From JANWYQ01 sp034432445 (GTDB taxonomy: Bacteria; Chloroflexota; Anaerolineae; JAAEKA01), in contig DAOUBX010000124.1 of NCBI GenBank assembly GCA_034432445.1, positions 1-64,000 on the forward strand: DNA of 64,000 nt, written 5' to 3'. The position numbers and the translations under genes are program-made. Each line of letters opens with the position of its first letter. Positions within the stretch are counted from its first letter, which is position 1. The notes beneath the pieces were generated by a model. The model saw only the letters and a program-made list of their open reading frames with translations, was not told the origin of the DNA and ran no database searches. Of the stretch, positions 25,785-32,634 are shown in pieces.

Positions 25785-26198
25785 ATGGCCGTACAACAAG
25801 TGACGATTCGTCTGCCCGAAACCCTGTATCATCAGGTCAAAGCACGCGCCCGACGCACGCAGCGCACGATCGAAGATGAAGTGGCGGCTGTGGTTGCAGC
25901 AGCGTTACCGGAGCTAGGCGACCTTCCGCATCCGAGCTCCGACGAGATGGAGCAGATGGCTTTAATGACCGATCACGAGTTGTGGCAGGCGGCCCGAGCC
26001 ACGATGACAGTGACCGAGAGTCGGCGTATGCAAGCGTTCTTGCTCAAGCGTCAAGGAGAAGGACTATCTCTAGATCAGGAGGCTGAAGCAGAGCAACTTG
26101 TGCGGCGCCAGGAGCGACTGGTGCTGATCCGCGCCCGGGCGGCGGCATTGCTGAAGCAGCGCGGGCATGATGTGGCAGACCTGATGAAGCTCCAATGA
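25785..26198 (+). CDS. Ribbon-helix-helix-type small protein (antitoxin-like)
   Basis: A 137-residue protein whose first 45 residues (QVTIRLPETLYHQVKARAR) resemble a ribbon-helix-helix DNA-binding fold. The remainder is helical and charged, with SRRMQAFLLKRQGEGLSLDQ and LIRARAAALLKQRGHDV. GAGGTGTCAAG precedes the ATG. It stands just before a second small cassette with an HNH protein and may be an antitoxin or regulator. No toxin partner follows directly: the 43-codon frame overlapping its stop shows no recognisable fold. Confidence 0.65.
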   Translation: MAVQQVTIRLPETLYHQVKARARRTQRTIEDEVAAVVAAALPELGDLPHPSSDEMEQMALMTDHELWQAARATMTVTESRRMQAFLLKRQGEGLSLDQEAEAEQLVRRQERLVLIRARAAALLKQRGHDVADLMKLQ

Positions 26199-26308
26199 GT
26201 CGTGCTGGTCAACGCAAGGCGCTTGTAGATCGAGGCAGGATGGTATCCCGCCGGGGAGGTCGGAGGCGTGATCAAGTTCATACCCAAAGCAGGGTGGAGA
26301 CAGTTGAC

Positions 26309-26336
26309 TTGACCAGACAAAGATGAGTGCTATAAT
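26309..26336 (+). promoter_or_regulatory. Sigma-70-like promoter before the HNH cassette
   Basis: TTGACC, a 16-base spacer and TATAAT, 64 bases upstream of the GTG start at 26400. Confidence 0.65.
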
Positions 26337-26399
26337 GACGTTAAGCCATACTGGGTTTTACGGACGGCAGCTGACCTGCGGATAGAACCGGAGCAACAC

Positions 26400-26651
26400 G
26401 TGACAACTACAGCATACTCCTTGCCTTTTTATGAGCAAGTGCTGGAATTCCTGGCGTCTGGGCCATCTTCCCAGGAAATCATGGCCTACAAGCCGCCAAA
26501 GGCGGCGCAAGCGCGCTTTAGCTGGTTGCTAGAGGCGAATCGAGAGCGCCAGTTGAGCCCTCAGGAGGAGGAGGAGCTCGATCACTACATTGCTATGGAT
26601 CGCATGCTCTCTCTCCTCAAGGCCAAGGCTTCCACACGACTGGAGCAGTAA
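26400..26651 (+). CDS. Conserved small protein paired with HNH endonuclease
   Basis: An 83-residue acidic helical protein from a GTG start: FYEQVLEFLASGPSSQEIMA, then ARFSWLLEANRERQLSPQEE and a leucine-rich C-terminal helix. I recognise the pattern as a small conserved protein often found upstream of HNH genes in Chloroflexota and cyanobacteria, but it has no established function. Eight bases separate it from the HNH gene, and a good promoter lies upstream. An antitoxin or immunity role is a reasonable guess only. Confidence 0.65.
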   Translation: MTTTAYSLPFYEQVLEFLASGPSSQEIMAYKPPKAAQARFSWLLEANRERQLSPQEEEELDHYIAMDRMLSLLKAKASTRLEQ

Positions 26652-26659
26652 CCAAACCC

Positions 26660-27091
26660 ATGGCTCAGGTTTCCGCTCAGCTCCGCAACTTTGTTGCGGC
26701 CCGCGCCATGGAAAGCTGCGAATACTGCCTGATACATGCCGCCTACACAGCTTTTGCGCATGAGGTTGATCACGTCATTGCACGTAAGCATGGTGGGGCC
26801 ACTGAGCCAGATAACCTTGCCTTTGCCTGCGCCCAGTGTAATCGCTTCAAAGGGAGCGACATTGCAGCACCGGACCCAGTGAGCGGAGACATTGTCACTC
26901 TTTACAACCCAAGAACGATGAATTGGGGGGACCACTTTCGCTTGGATGAGCCGCGCATCATTCCTCTTACTGCCTCAGGCCGAGCGACGGAACGCTTGCT
27001 CCAACTCAACCAGATCGATCGCCTGTTGCTGCGCAAGGAGTTGCTGGTCAAAGGGCGCTATCCGTTCTTTGCCGCCGGACACGCACACTAG
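26660..27091 (+). CDS. HNH endonuclease
   Basis: A 143-residue protein with a compact HNH (beta-beta-alpha-metal) nuclease: zinc ligands CEYC near 20 and CAQC near 57, and the catalytic HEVDHVIARKHGG in between, ending NRFKG. The C-terminal half (about 80-143) has a WGDHFRLDEPRI segment followed by helices that may give specificity. It should cut double-stranded DNA. It forms a two-gene cassette with the small acidic protein before it, and lies between hisD and hisC, which suggests insertion of a mobile or defence-related module. Confidence 0.85.
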   Translation: MAQVSAQLRNFVAARAMESCEYCLIHAAYTAFAHEVDHVIARKHGGATEPDNLAFACAQCNRFKGSDIAAPDPVSGDIVTLYNPRTMNWGDHFRLDEPRIIPLTASGRATERLLQLNQIDRLLLRKELLVKGRYPFFAAGHAH

Positions 27092-27161
27092 GCATGCGAT
27101 GACACCGTGGCTCGCCGGATCAGGCAACACATCCTCTGGCTCCGGCGACCGAGCGGCGCAA

Positions 27162-27191
27162 TTGCAGGGCAAAGCGATTGTGTGCTACAAT
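27162..27191 (+). promoter_or_regulatory. Possible promoter for the C39 cassette
   Basis: TTGCAG, 18-base spacer, TACAAT; about 145 bases before the start at 27337. The match is moderate. Confidence 0.35.
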
Positions 27192-27336
27192 CAATGTCGG
27201 CAGGCGGTGCTCGAGAACACGGACGATACAGGCGCATACCATCGCCGTGGTTGAACTCTCCCCCTGCGCACTAGCACAACTTCTGCCGACATCGTCAGGC
27301 TTCTGATGCTCTGCGTTGCGCGCAATAGGAGAGCTT

Positions 27337-27693
27337 ATGGCTGTCTTGATGCAAGAATTACCAAGGCTGGGCAAGCTCGAAGTTGACGTCAAAGTGACTG
27401 CCGACGTCAACGTCACGGCCTTTTCAGCTCGCCAAAAGGTCGATAGCTTTGTGCTCAGCGAAATTAGCTACATGATGCACGCTGGCGATCCAACGCTGGT
27501 TTTGGCCGACCACATCCTGTGGCGGGTGCCAGTCGTGTTGTCGCAAACGTCGCGCGGCGATGTCGGTGAAGTGGGGCACATCGATGTAGACATCGAAACG
27601 GGCCAATTGCTGGTTACACCTCAGATCGTTGCGGAGATCGAGACTCGTGCCGCAGCCATTGTTGAACGTTCCTCATCGCCAACAACAATCTGA
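27337..27693 (+). CDS. Uncharacterised small protein preceding a C39-like peptidase
   Basis: A 118-residue protein I do not recognise by function. The first part is KLEVDVKVTADVNVTAFSAR; the middle has FVLSEISYMMHAGDPTLVLA, and the end HILWRVPVVLSQTSRGDVG and HIDVDIETGQLLVTPQIVAE. The start ATG at 27337 has AGGAG seven bases before it. The C39 gene overlaps its 3' end by about 35 bases, so the two are translated together. Possible roles are antitoxin, substrate or regulator of the peptidase; none is shown. Confidence 0.65.
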   Translation: MAVLMQELPRLGKLEVDVKVTADVNVTAFSARQKVDSFVLSEISYMMHAGDPTLVLADHILWRVPVVLSQTSRGDVGEVGHIDVDIETGQLLVTPQIVAEIETRAAAIVERSSSPTTI

Positions 27694-28105
27694 CGGCGAT
27701 TGCTTGGCCGCCTACGCAGCCATGGTGCTCAGCTACTGGGGACGCGAGATTTCTTACAGCTCGCTCTTGCGGCTGTTGCAGGTGCAACCTTATGGCGCAC
27801 CCGCAGGCAACATCCGATTGCTGTCTAGTCTCGGTCTACGTGTCACCTATAGTACAACCAACCTGGCAGGCCTGCAATCGCTCCTCGATCAGGACAGTCC
27901 CGTAATCGTTTCCGTACGCACTGGGGAGTTGCCATACTGGGCCTACACGACCGATCATGCTGTCGTTGTAGTTGGATACGATGAAGGACACGTATACGTC
28001 AACGACCCTGACAGGTCCGAGTCTCCGATTATGGTATCAAGGGGTGACTTCGAGCTGGCGTGGCTAGAGCGCGACTACGCCTTTGCGTTGATCAAGCCGA
28101 CCTGA
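27659..28105 (+). CDS. Stand-alone C39-like (papain-fold) cysteine peptidase
   Basis: A roughly 148-residue peptidase domain. The nucleophile is in QQSDGDCLAAYAAMVLSYWG, which matches the C39 bacteriocin-processing fold, and the histidine and Asp/Asn are in DHAVVVVGYDEGHVYVNDPD. Unlike classical C39 proteins it lacks an ABC transporter and membrane segments, and it lacks a signal peptide. The start is uncertain: TTG 27659 or 27662 gives the expected LLNVPHRQQQ beginning, overlapping the previous gene. It may process a partner or act as toxin in a two-gene cassette. Confidence 0.72.
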   Translation: MLNVPHRQQQSDGDCLAAYAAMVLSYWGREISYSSLLRLLQVQPYGAPAGNIRLLSSLGLRVTYSTTNLAGLQSLLDQDSPVIVSVRTGELPYWAYTTDHAVVVVGYDEGHVYVNDPDRSESPIMVSRGDFELAWLERDYAFALIKPT

Positions 28106-28109
28106 TCCC

Positions 28110-29345
28110 ATGACTGCACCCATGTCCCACGACATCGAACGCCTCATCCGCCCCGAGCTGGCCACCATGCAGCCCTACACGCCCATCCACCCCTTCGAGG
28201 TGGTGAGCCAGCGGCTGGGCCGGCCGCCGGAGCAGATCGTCAAGCTGGACGCCAACGAGAACCCCTACGGCCCCTCCCCGCGCGCCGTGGCGGCCATGGC
28301 CGGCTACCCCTGGCTGCACATCTACCCCGACCCGCAGAGCACGGAGCTGCGCGCCGCGCTGGCCGACTACACCGGCGTCCCGGCCGAGCGCATCCTGGCC
28401 GGCAGCGGGGCGGACGAGCTGATCGACCTGCTGGGCCGGCTGCTCTTGGCCCCCGGCGACGCCCTGATCGACTGCCCGCCCACCTTCGGCATGTACGCCT
28501 TCTGCGCGGCGGTCAACGGCGCCTGTCGCATCGACGTGCCGCGGCGGGCCGATTTCTCCGTCGACGTGGACGCCATCGAGCGCATCATGGACGCCGAATC
28601 GGACGGCGGCTACGACGAGTGGGCGTGGCTGGACAACGTGCAGGTCGATTGTGGGGAGGGGGCTCACTACGTCTCCTCCGAGGATGGCTATTCGACCCGC
28701 GGACAGCATGGTTTTCCCCGGCCCAAGCTGCTCTTCCTCTGCTCTCCCAACAACCCGGACGGCGGGCTGCTGGCGCCGGCCGATCTCGAGCGCCTGCTGC
28801 GCCTGCCGCTGGTGGTCGTGGTAGACGAGGCCTACATCGAGTTCGCCCGGCCGGGTGCGTCCTTTGTCCCCTGGACGGCCGAGCACGACAACTTGGTGAT
28901 CCTGCGCACCTTCAGCAAGTGGGCGGGGCTGGGCGGGCTGCGCGTGGGCTATGGCGTGTTTCCCCCGGCCATCATCGAGCAGCTTTGGAAGATCAAGCAA
29001 CCCTACAACGTCAACGTGGCCGGCAGCCGCGCCGCTATCGCCTCGCTGGCCGACCGCAATTACCTCCTGGGCAACGTGGCCAAGCTAGTAGCCGAGCGGG
29101 AGCGGCTCTACGCCGAGCTGGCCCGCTTCGACTTCCTCCAGCCTGTGCCCGGCAGCCAGAGCAACTTCATCCTCTGCCGCGTCGTCGGCCGCGACGCCCG
29201 CCAGCTCAAGCTCGACCTGGAACAGCAGGGCGTGCTGGTGCGTCACTTCGCCAAGCCCGGCGTGGACAACTGTGTCCGCATCAGCGTGGGCCGGCCGGAA
29301 CAAACTGATGTGCTGCTAGAGGCGTTAGCCAGAGTTGGCCTGTAA
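28110..29345 (+). CDS. hisC: Histidinol-phosphate aminotransferase with an internal insertion
   Basis: A 411-residue PLP-dependent fold-I enzyme that converts imidazole-acetol phosphate to histidinol phosphate. Motifs: LDANENPYGPSP near 48, SPNNPDGG near 212, VVDEAYIEF near 240 and the PLP lysine in RTFSKWAGLGGLRVGYG near 270. It is longer than the usual 350-370 residues: about 40 extra residues (near 160-203, rich in Gly, Asp, Trp and Tyr) sit between the large-domain segments, just before KLLFLCSPNNPDG. The reading frame is intact, so the enzyme is probably functional. It begins four bases after the C39 gene. Confidence 0.94.
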   Translation: MTAPMSHDIERLIRPELATMQPYTPIHPFEVVSQRLGRPPEQIVKLDANENPYGPSPRAVAAMAGYPWLHIYPDPQSTELRAALADYTGVPAERILAGSGADELIDLLGRLLLAPGDALIDCPPTFGMYAFCAAVNGACRIDVPRRADFSVDVDAIERIMDAESDGGYDEWAWLDNVQVDCGEGAHYVSSEDGYSTRGQHGFPRPKLLFLCSPNNPDGGLLAPADLERLLRLPLVVVVDEAYIEFARPGASFVPWTAEHDNLVILRTFSKWAGLGGLRVGYGVFPPAIIEQLWKIKQPYNVNVAGSRAAIASLADRNYLLGNVAKLVAERERLYAELARFDFLQPVPGSQSNFILCRVVGRDARQLKLDLEQQGVLVRHFAKPGVDNCVRISVGRPEQTDVLLEALARVGL

Positions 29346-29392
29346 CCCCCTCATCGCTCGTCTTCGCGCTCGATCTCAGGTACAGATAGCCC

Positions 29393-29554
29393 CTAACAGA
29401 TCTTTCTGGCGAGCTTGTCGGGTATCTTGCTGTGGCGCGGCACCGCTTCGATTTGGCCGGTCAGGGGATTGACCCACAGCGAGTGCGACCGTCCCTCCCG
29501 CTTCAGGTAACACCCATGCCTGCGCAAGTGGCGCAACAGCTCGTGGAGTTTCAT
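29393..29554 (-). CDS. hicA: HicA-family toxin
   Basis: A 53-codon gene beginning with the ATG at 29554 that overlaps the hicB stop by four bases (ATGA). The product MKLHELLRHLRRHGCYLKRE continues GRSHSLWVNPLTGQ and VPRHSKIPDKLARKI. This is the compact double-stranded-RNA-binding-like HicA fold: the Gly-Ser-His-type active site (REGRSHSLW) and the conserved PRHSKIPDKLA helix are present. HicA toxins cleave mRNA. It lies in the gap between hisC and hisB, on the opposite strand. Confidence 0.85.
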   Translation of the reverse strand: MKLHELLRHLRRHGCYLKREGRSHSLWVNPLTGQIEAVPRHSKIPDKLARKIC

Positions 29555-29766
29555 CCGACGGTGACCGTAGCCCGGATGGCTTCGTTCGGGACGCCGCGCA
29601 GGCCGTCTTCCCGGCGGTCGGACAAGATCAGGTCAACTGCGTCAGCCAGGCTCTGCAGACACTCTTCGTAGGTGCGCCCAAGGCCGTTGGCGCCGGAGAT
29701 CTCCAGACAATAGGCGACGTACCACGGTCCATCCCGTTCGACAATGGCAGTGAACTCATTTTTCAT
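29551..29766 (-). CDS. hicB: HicB-family antitoxin
   Basis: A 71-residue partial RNase H-like HicB protein: FTAIVERDGPWYVAYCLEIS, GANGLGRTYEECLQSLADAV. It binds and blocks HicA. This short form lacks a C-terminal DNA-binding domain, so autoregulation may require something else. AGGAACAAAGACC precedes the ATG. The order antitoxin then toxin, with a four-base overlap, differs from the more common hicA-hicB order but is well known. Confidence 0.85.
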   Translation of the reverse strand: MKNEFTAIVERDGPWYVAYCLEISGANGLGRTYEECLQSLADAVDLILSDRREDGLRGVPNEAIRATVTVG

Positions 29767-29868
29767 GGTCTTTGTTCCTTAGCAAGAAACTAGTCAAGCG
29801 CTGCTAGTGCGATTATACTTGAGTTCAGCAGTCGGGCAAAGGCAGGCCAAAGCACAGGACGACCGAGA

Positions 29869-30459
29869 ATGATCACACGGCAGGCAACCATCTCCCGCAC
29901 CACCAAAGAAACCTCCATCGAGCTCAGTCTGGCCATCGACGGCAACGGCCAGGCCGACGTGCACACCGGCATCGGCTTCTACGATCACATGCTGACGCTG
30001 TTCGCCGGCCACGGGTTGTTCGACCTGCGCGTGGCGGCCAGCGGCGATTTGCACGTGGACGAGCACCACACGGCCGAGGACGTGGCCATCTGCCTGGGCC
30101 AGGCGCTGGACCGGGCGCTGGGCGACCGCGCCGGCATTGTGCGCACGGCCCACAGCTACGTGCCCATGGACGAGGCGCTGGGCTTCGTCGCCGTGGACCT
30201 GGGCGGCCGGCCCTACTGCGTCTTCGACGCCGACTGGCGCACGCCGCGGCTCGGCGGGCTGGGCACCGACCTCATCGGCCACATCTTCGAGACGCTGGCC
30301 GTGCATGGCCGGCTCAACCTGCACGCGCGCGTGCTCTACGCCCGCAACGACCACCACGCCTGCGAGGCGCTCTTCAAGGCGCTAGGCCGCGCCCTGGACG
30401 CGGCCACGCAGATCGATCCCCGTCGTCACGGGGTGCCATCCACGAAAGGCACGCTCTGA
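29869..30459 (+). CDS. hisB: Imidazoleglycerol-phosphate dehydratase
   Basis: The 196-residue enzyme removes water from imidazole glycerol phosphate, the sixth pathway step. Its manganese-binding motifs are DVHTGIGFYDHML near 31, DEHHTAEDV near 65 and ARNDHHACEALFKALGRAL near 160, with HSYVPMDEALG in the middle. Length is typical for the monofunctional enzyme. A weak promoter-like TAGTCA-17-TATACT lies at 29791-29819, inside the hicB upstream region. The stop TGA overlaps the next start by one base (TGATG), showing coupling with the DUF402 gene and then hisH. Confidence 0.97.
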   Translation: MITRQATISRTTKETSIELSLAIDGNGQADVHTGIGFYDHMLTLFAGHGLFDLRVAASGDLHVDEHHTAEDVAICLGQALDRALGDRAGIVRTAHSYVPMDEALGFVAVDLGGRPYCVFDADWRTPRLGGLGTDLIGHIFETLAVHGRLNLHARVLYARNDHHACEALFKALGRALDAATQIDPRRHGVPSTKGTL

Positions 30460-31082
30460 TGGTCCCAACATTGCCGCCGTCCCCTTCGTCCCCTCCCTCA
30501 CCGACCGGCGGCGCAGCCCCAATCTACAGCGGTCAATGGCTGGCCTGGCCCGATGTCCGTGACTACCGCGCCGCGCAACTGGGCGACATCCTGGCCGAGC
30601 GGCTGGTGTGGTCCGCAACAGCCGGCCTGTTACACCGCGGCGGTGTGACCATCGCCGGCCCGGCCTACATCTGGTTTCGCTTTTGGCTGCCGCGTGACAG
30701 CCAGGTGGTGGAAAAATACTTCGACGCCCAAGGACAGACGCTGGGCATGCAAATCGACGTGTGCATGCCGTTGGCAGCTCTCCCCGTCCACCTGCGCACC
30801 GGCCCGTTTGCCGCCGCCAAAGAGCCGCTGGCCGGCTGGTTTACCACCAACTTGCTCCTAGACATCTGGATCACCGCCGATGGCCAGGTGACTGTGCGCA
30901 ACGAGGCCGCGTTTGAGCAGGCGGTGCGCGCGGGCGCGCTGAGCGAGGCAGAGGCGGCTTGGGCCGAGGAGCGGGTGCGCACGCTGACCTCGGCCATCGC
31001 CCGGCGTCGCTTTCCGCCGGCGCTGGTGCGCAACTGGCAGGTCGACTTGCGCAGAATTCAGGAGACCCTATCACCCTCATGA
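30459..31082 (+). CDS. DUF402-domain protein in the his operon
   Basis: A 207-residue protein with a Pro/Ser-rich start, then a DUF402 fold: YFDAQGQTLGMQIDVCMPL near 85-105, LLLDIWITADGQVTVRNEA near 128-147 and the helical end EAEAAWAEERVRTL. Known DUF402 proteins include nucleoside phosphatases and RNA-binding factors (FomD, Ntdp), with conserved acidic residues. It lies between hisB and hisH with overlapping codons on both sides, so it is cotranslated with histidine genes. Its connection to histidine synthesis is not known; a phosphatase role is speculation. Confidence 0.75.
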   Translation: MVPTLPPSPSSPPSPTGGAAPIYSGQWLAWPDVRDYRAAQLGDILAERLVWSATAGLLHRGGVTIAGPAYIWFRFWLPRDSQVVEKYFDAQGQTLGMQIDVCMPLAALPVHLRTGPFAAAKEPLAGWFTTNLLLDIWITADGQVTVRNEAAFEQAVRAGALSEAEAAWAEERVRTLTSAIARRRFPPALVRNWQVDLRRIQETLSPS

Positions 31083-31729
31083 TCGCAATCATCGACTACG
31101 GCATCGGCAACTTGCGCAGCGTGGAAAAGGCCTTCGTGCACGTCGGCGCCGACGCGCGGCTGACGGCCGATCCCGCCGCGATCCGCTCTGCCGCCGGCGT
31201 CGTTCTGCCGGGGGTGGGCGCGTTTGGCGCCTGCGCGTTGGGCTTGCGCCGCGCCGAGTACGACGCCCTGGTGCTGGAATTGGCGGCCGCCGGCCGGCCG
31301 CTGCTCGGCATCTGCGTGGGCATGCAGCTTCTCTTCGAGGAGAGCGAGGAGATGGGCCGGCATGCGGGTCTGGGCTTGTTGCCCGGCCGCGTGCTACGCT
31401 TTCCGGAGGGACAGGTAGACTCAGCCGGTGCGCGCCTCAAGGTGCCGCAGATCGGCTGGAACCAGCTTTGGCACGACGAGAGCGACCCCTTGCTGGCCGG
31501 TGTGCCCAGCGGCAGCTACGCTTACTTCGTCCACTCCTACTACTGCGCGCCGGCGAACCCGGCCGATGTGGTTGCCACGACGGACTACGGCTTCCCCTAC
31601 GCCTCCGTAGTCCATCGAGACAACCTGTGGGGCGTGCAGTTCCACCCCGAGAAAAGCCACACCGTAGGGTTGAGGATCCTGCGCAACTTTGTGGACGCGG
31701 TAATCGCTGATCGATTTGCCGACAGCTAA
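31079..31729 (+). CDS. hisH: Imidazole glycerol phosphate synthase, glutaminase subunit
   Basis: A 216-residue class-I glutamine amidotransferase that supplies ammonia to HisF. The nucleophile is in LLGICVGMQLLFE near 80, and the His/Glu of the triad in WGVQFHPEKS near 192. IDYGIGNLRSV and LPGVGAFG at the start are HisH-specific. The ATG at 31079 overlaps the DUF402 stop (ATGA); AGGAG lies 13 bases upstream. hisA, hisF, hisG, hisI and hisE are not in the window. Confidence 0.96.
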   Translation: MIAIIDYGIGNLRSVEKAFVHVGADARLTADPAAIRSAAGVVLPGVGAFGACALGLRRAEYDALVLELAAAGRPLLGICVGMQLLFEESEEMGRHAGLGLLPGRVLRFPEGQVDSAGARLKVPQIGWNQLWHDESDPLLAGVPSGSYAYFVHSYYCAPANPADVVATTDYGFPYASVVHRDNLWGVQFHPEKSHTVGLRILRNFVDAVIADRFADS

Positions 31730-31744
31730 TCTTGCGGTTATACT
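31716..31744 (+). promoter_or_regulatory. Sigma-70-like promoter after hisH
   Basis: TTGCCG, 17-base spacer, TATACT. It begins within the last hisH codons and would drive the FFLEELY-like and M24 genes. Confidence 0.5.
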
Positions 31745-31773
31745 CCCCCAGGTAGGCACGGATTCCGCGCGAG

Positions 31774-32634
31774 GTGGTTGGCGACTTGAGCTCACGCCCT
31801 TCATTGACCGATGTGCTGAAGGCCGGCATCCTGCGGCCGCCCAAACGACCGGCGACGCTGGCTGGCCCAACTGCGCCAACGCCGCTCAAGCAGCGTTTGC
31901 AGGCTTTCCAAATCGAGCTGCTGACCGCGGACTACACCGACTTCACCAGCCAGCCCCGCTACAAAGCGCTGCTGCACTTTTTCTTCAGCGCGCTCTACGC
32001 GCCGCAGGACTTCAGCCTGCGCAACGCCTCCTTCCGCACGCTGCACGACTGGCTGGTGAGCCTGATCGGCCATGACCCGGTGCGCGTGCTGGCGCAGGCC
32101 ATCGAGCTCAACGACCTCACCGAGTCGCTGGACGACGACATGGTGATCGCCCTGCGCACCCTGGGGGTGAGCGACGCCCTCACCGTGGACGAGTGGGAGC
32201 GCGCCTATCGCCTGGTGGATCGCCGCAGCGACCGCATCCGCCAGGTCGAGATGCTGGTGCAGATCGGCAAAGTGCTGGATCAAGTGGCGGCCGTGCCGTT
32301 TGTAGACGTGCAGCTGCGCGCCGTGCGGCCGGCCGTGGCGCTGGTTGGCTGGGAGCACGTGATCGACTTCCTGGTGGAGGGCTACCGGGCCATTCGCACG
32401 GCCCGGCCCATCGACCAAGCGTTGAACGCGATCCACGAGCGCGAGCTGGCGCGCATCGATCGGCTGCTGCCCGCTGATCAGCCGCGTGCGACTGCTAGGC
32501 TGTTTTCTCCCACTCCTGCGGCCGATGACAGCACGAACGCCTTGCGCAGCAACGACGGCGCAGACGCCGCGCGATCGGCCGGTAGCGCCTACGCCACAAT
32601 ATCCGACAGGGACAAGGATATCCCCACACCATGA
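31774..32634 (+). CDS. FFLEELY-motif-like conserved protein
   Basis: A 286-residue soluble, largely helical protein from a GTG start. The core RYKALLHFFFSALYAPQDFS followed by RNASFRTLHDWL resembles the uncharacterised FFLEELY/FFLxDLYGPxDFS family. Helices with LNDLTESLDDDMVIAL and GWEHVIDFLVEGYRAI follow. The C-terminal 50 residues are low-complexity. The stop overlaps the M24 start by ATGA, so the two are made together. No function is known for the family. Confidence 0.6.
   Translation: MVGDLSSRPSLTDVLKAGILRPPKRPATLAGPTAPTPLKQRLQAFQIELLTADYTDFTSQPRYKALLHFFFSALYAPQDFSLRNASFRTLHDWLVSLIGHDPVRVLAQAIELNDLTESLDDDMVIALRTLGVSDALTVDEWERAYRLVDRRSDRIRQVEMLVQIGKVLDQVAAVPFVDVQLRAVRPAVALVGWEHVIDFLVEGYRAIRTARPIDQALNAIHERELARIDRLLPADQPRATARLFSPTPAADDSTNALRSNDGADAARSAGSAYATISDRDKDIPTP

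Noticed and set aside
26195..26326. A 43-codon frame overlapping the stop of the RHH gene by ATGA
   Set aside because: The product is Arg-rich without recognisable fold, and a promoter for the next cassette lies at its end. The overlap alone is weak evidence.
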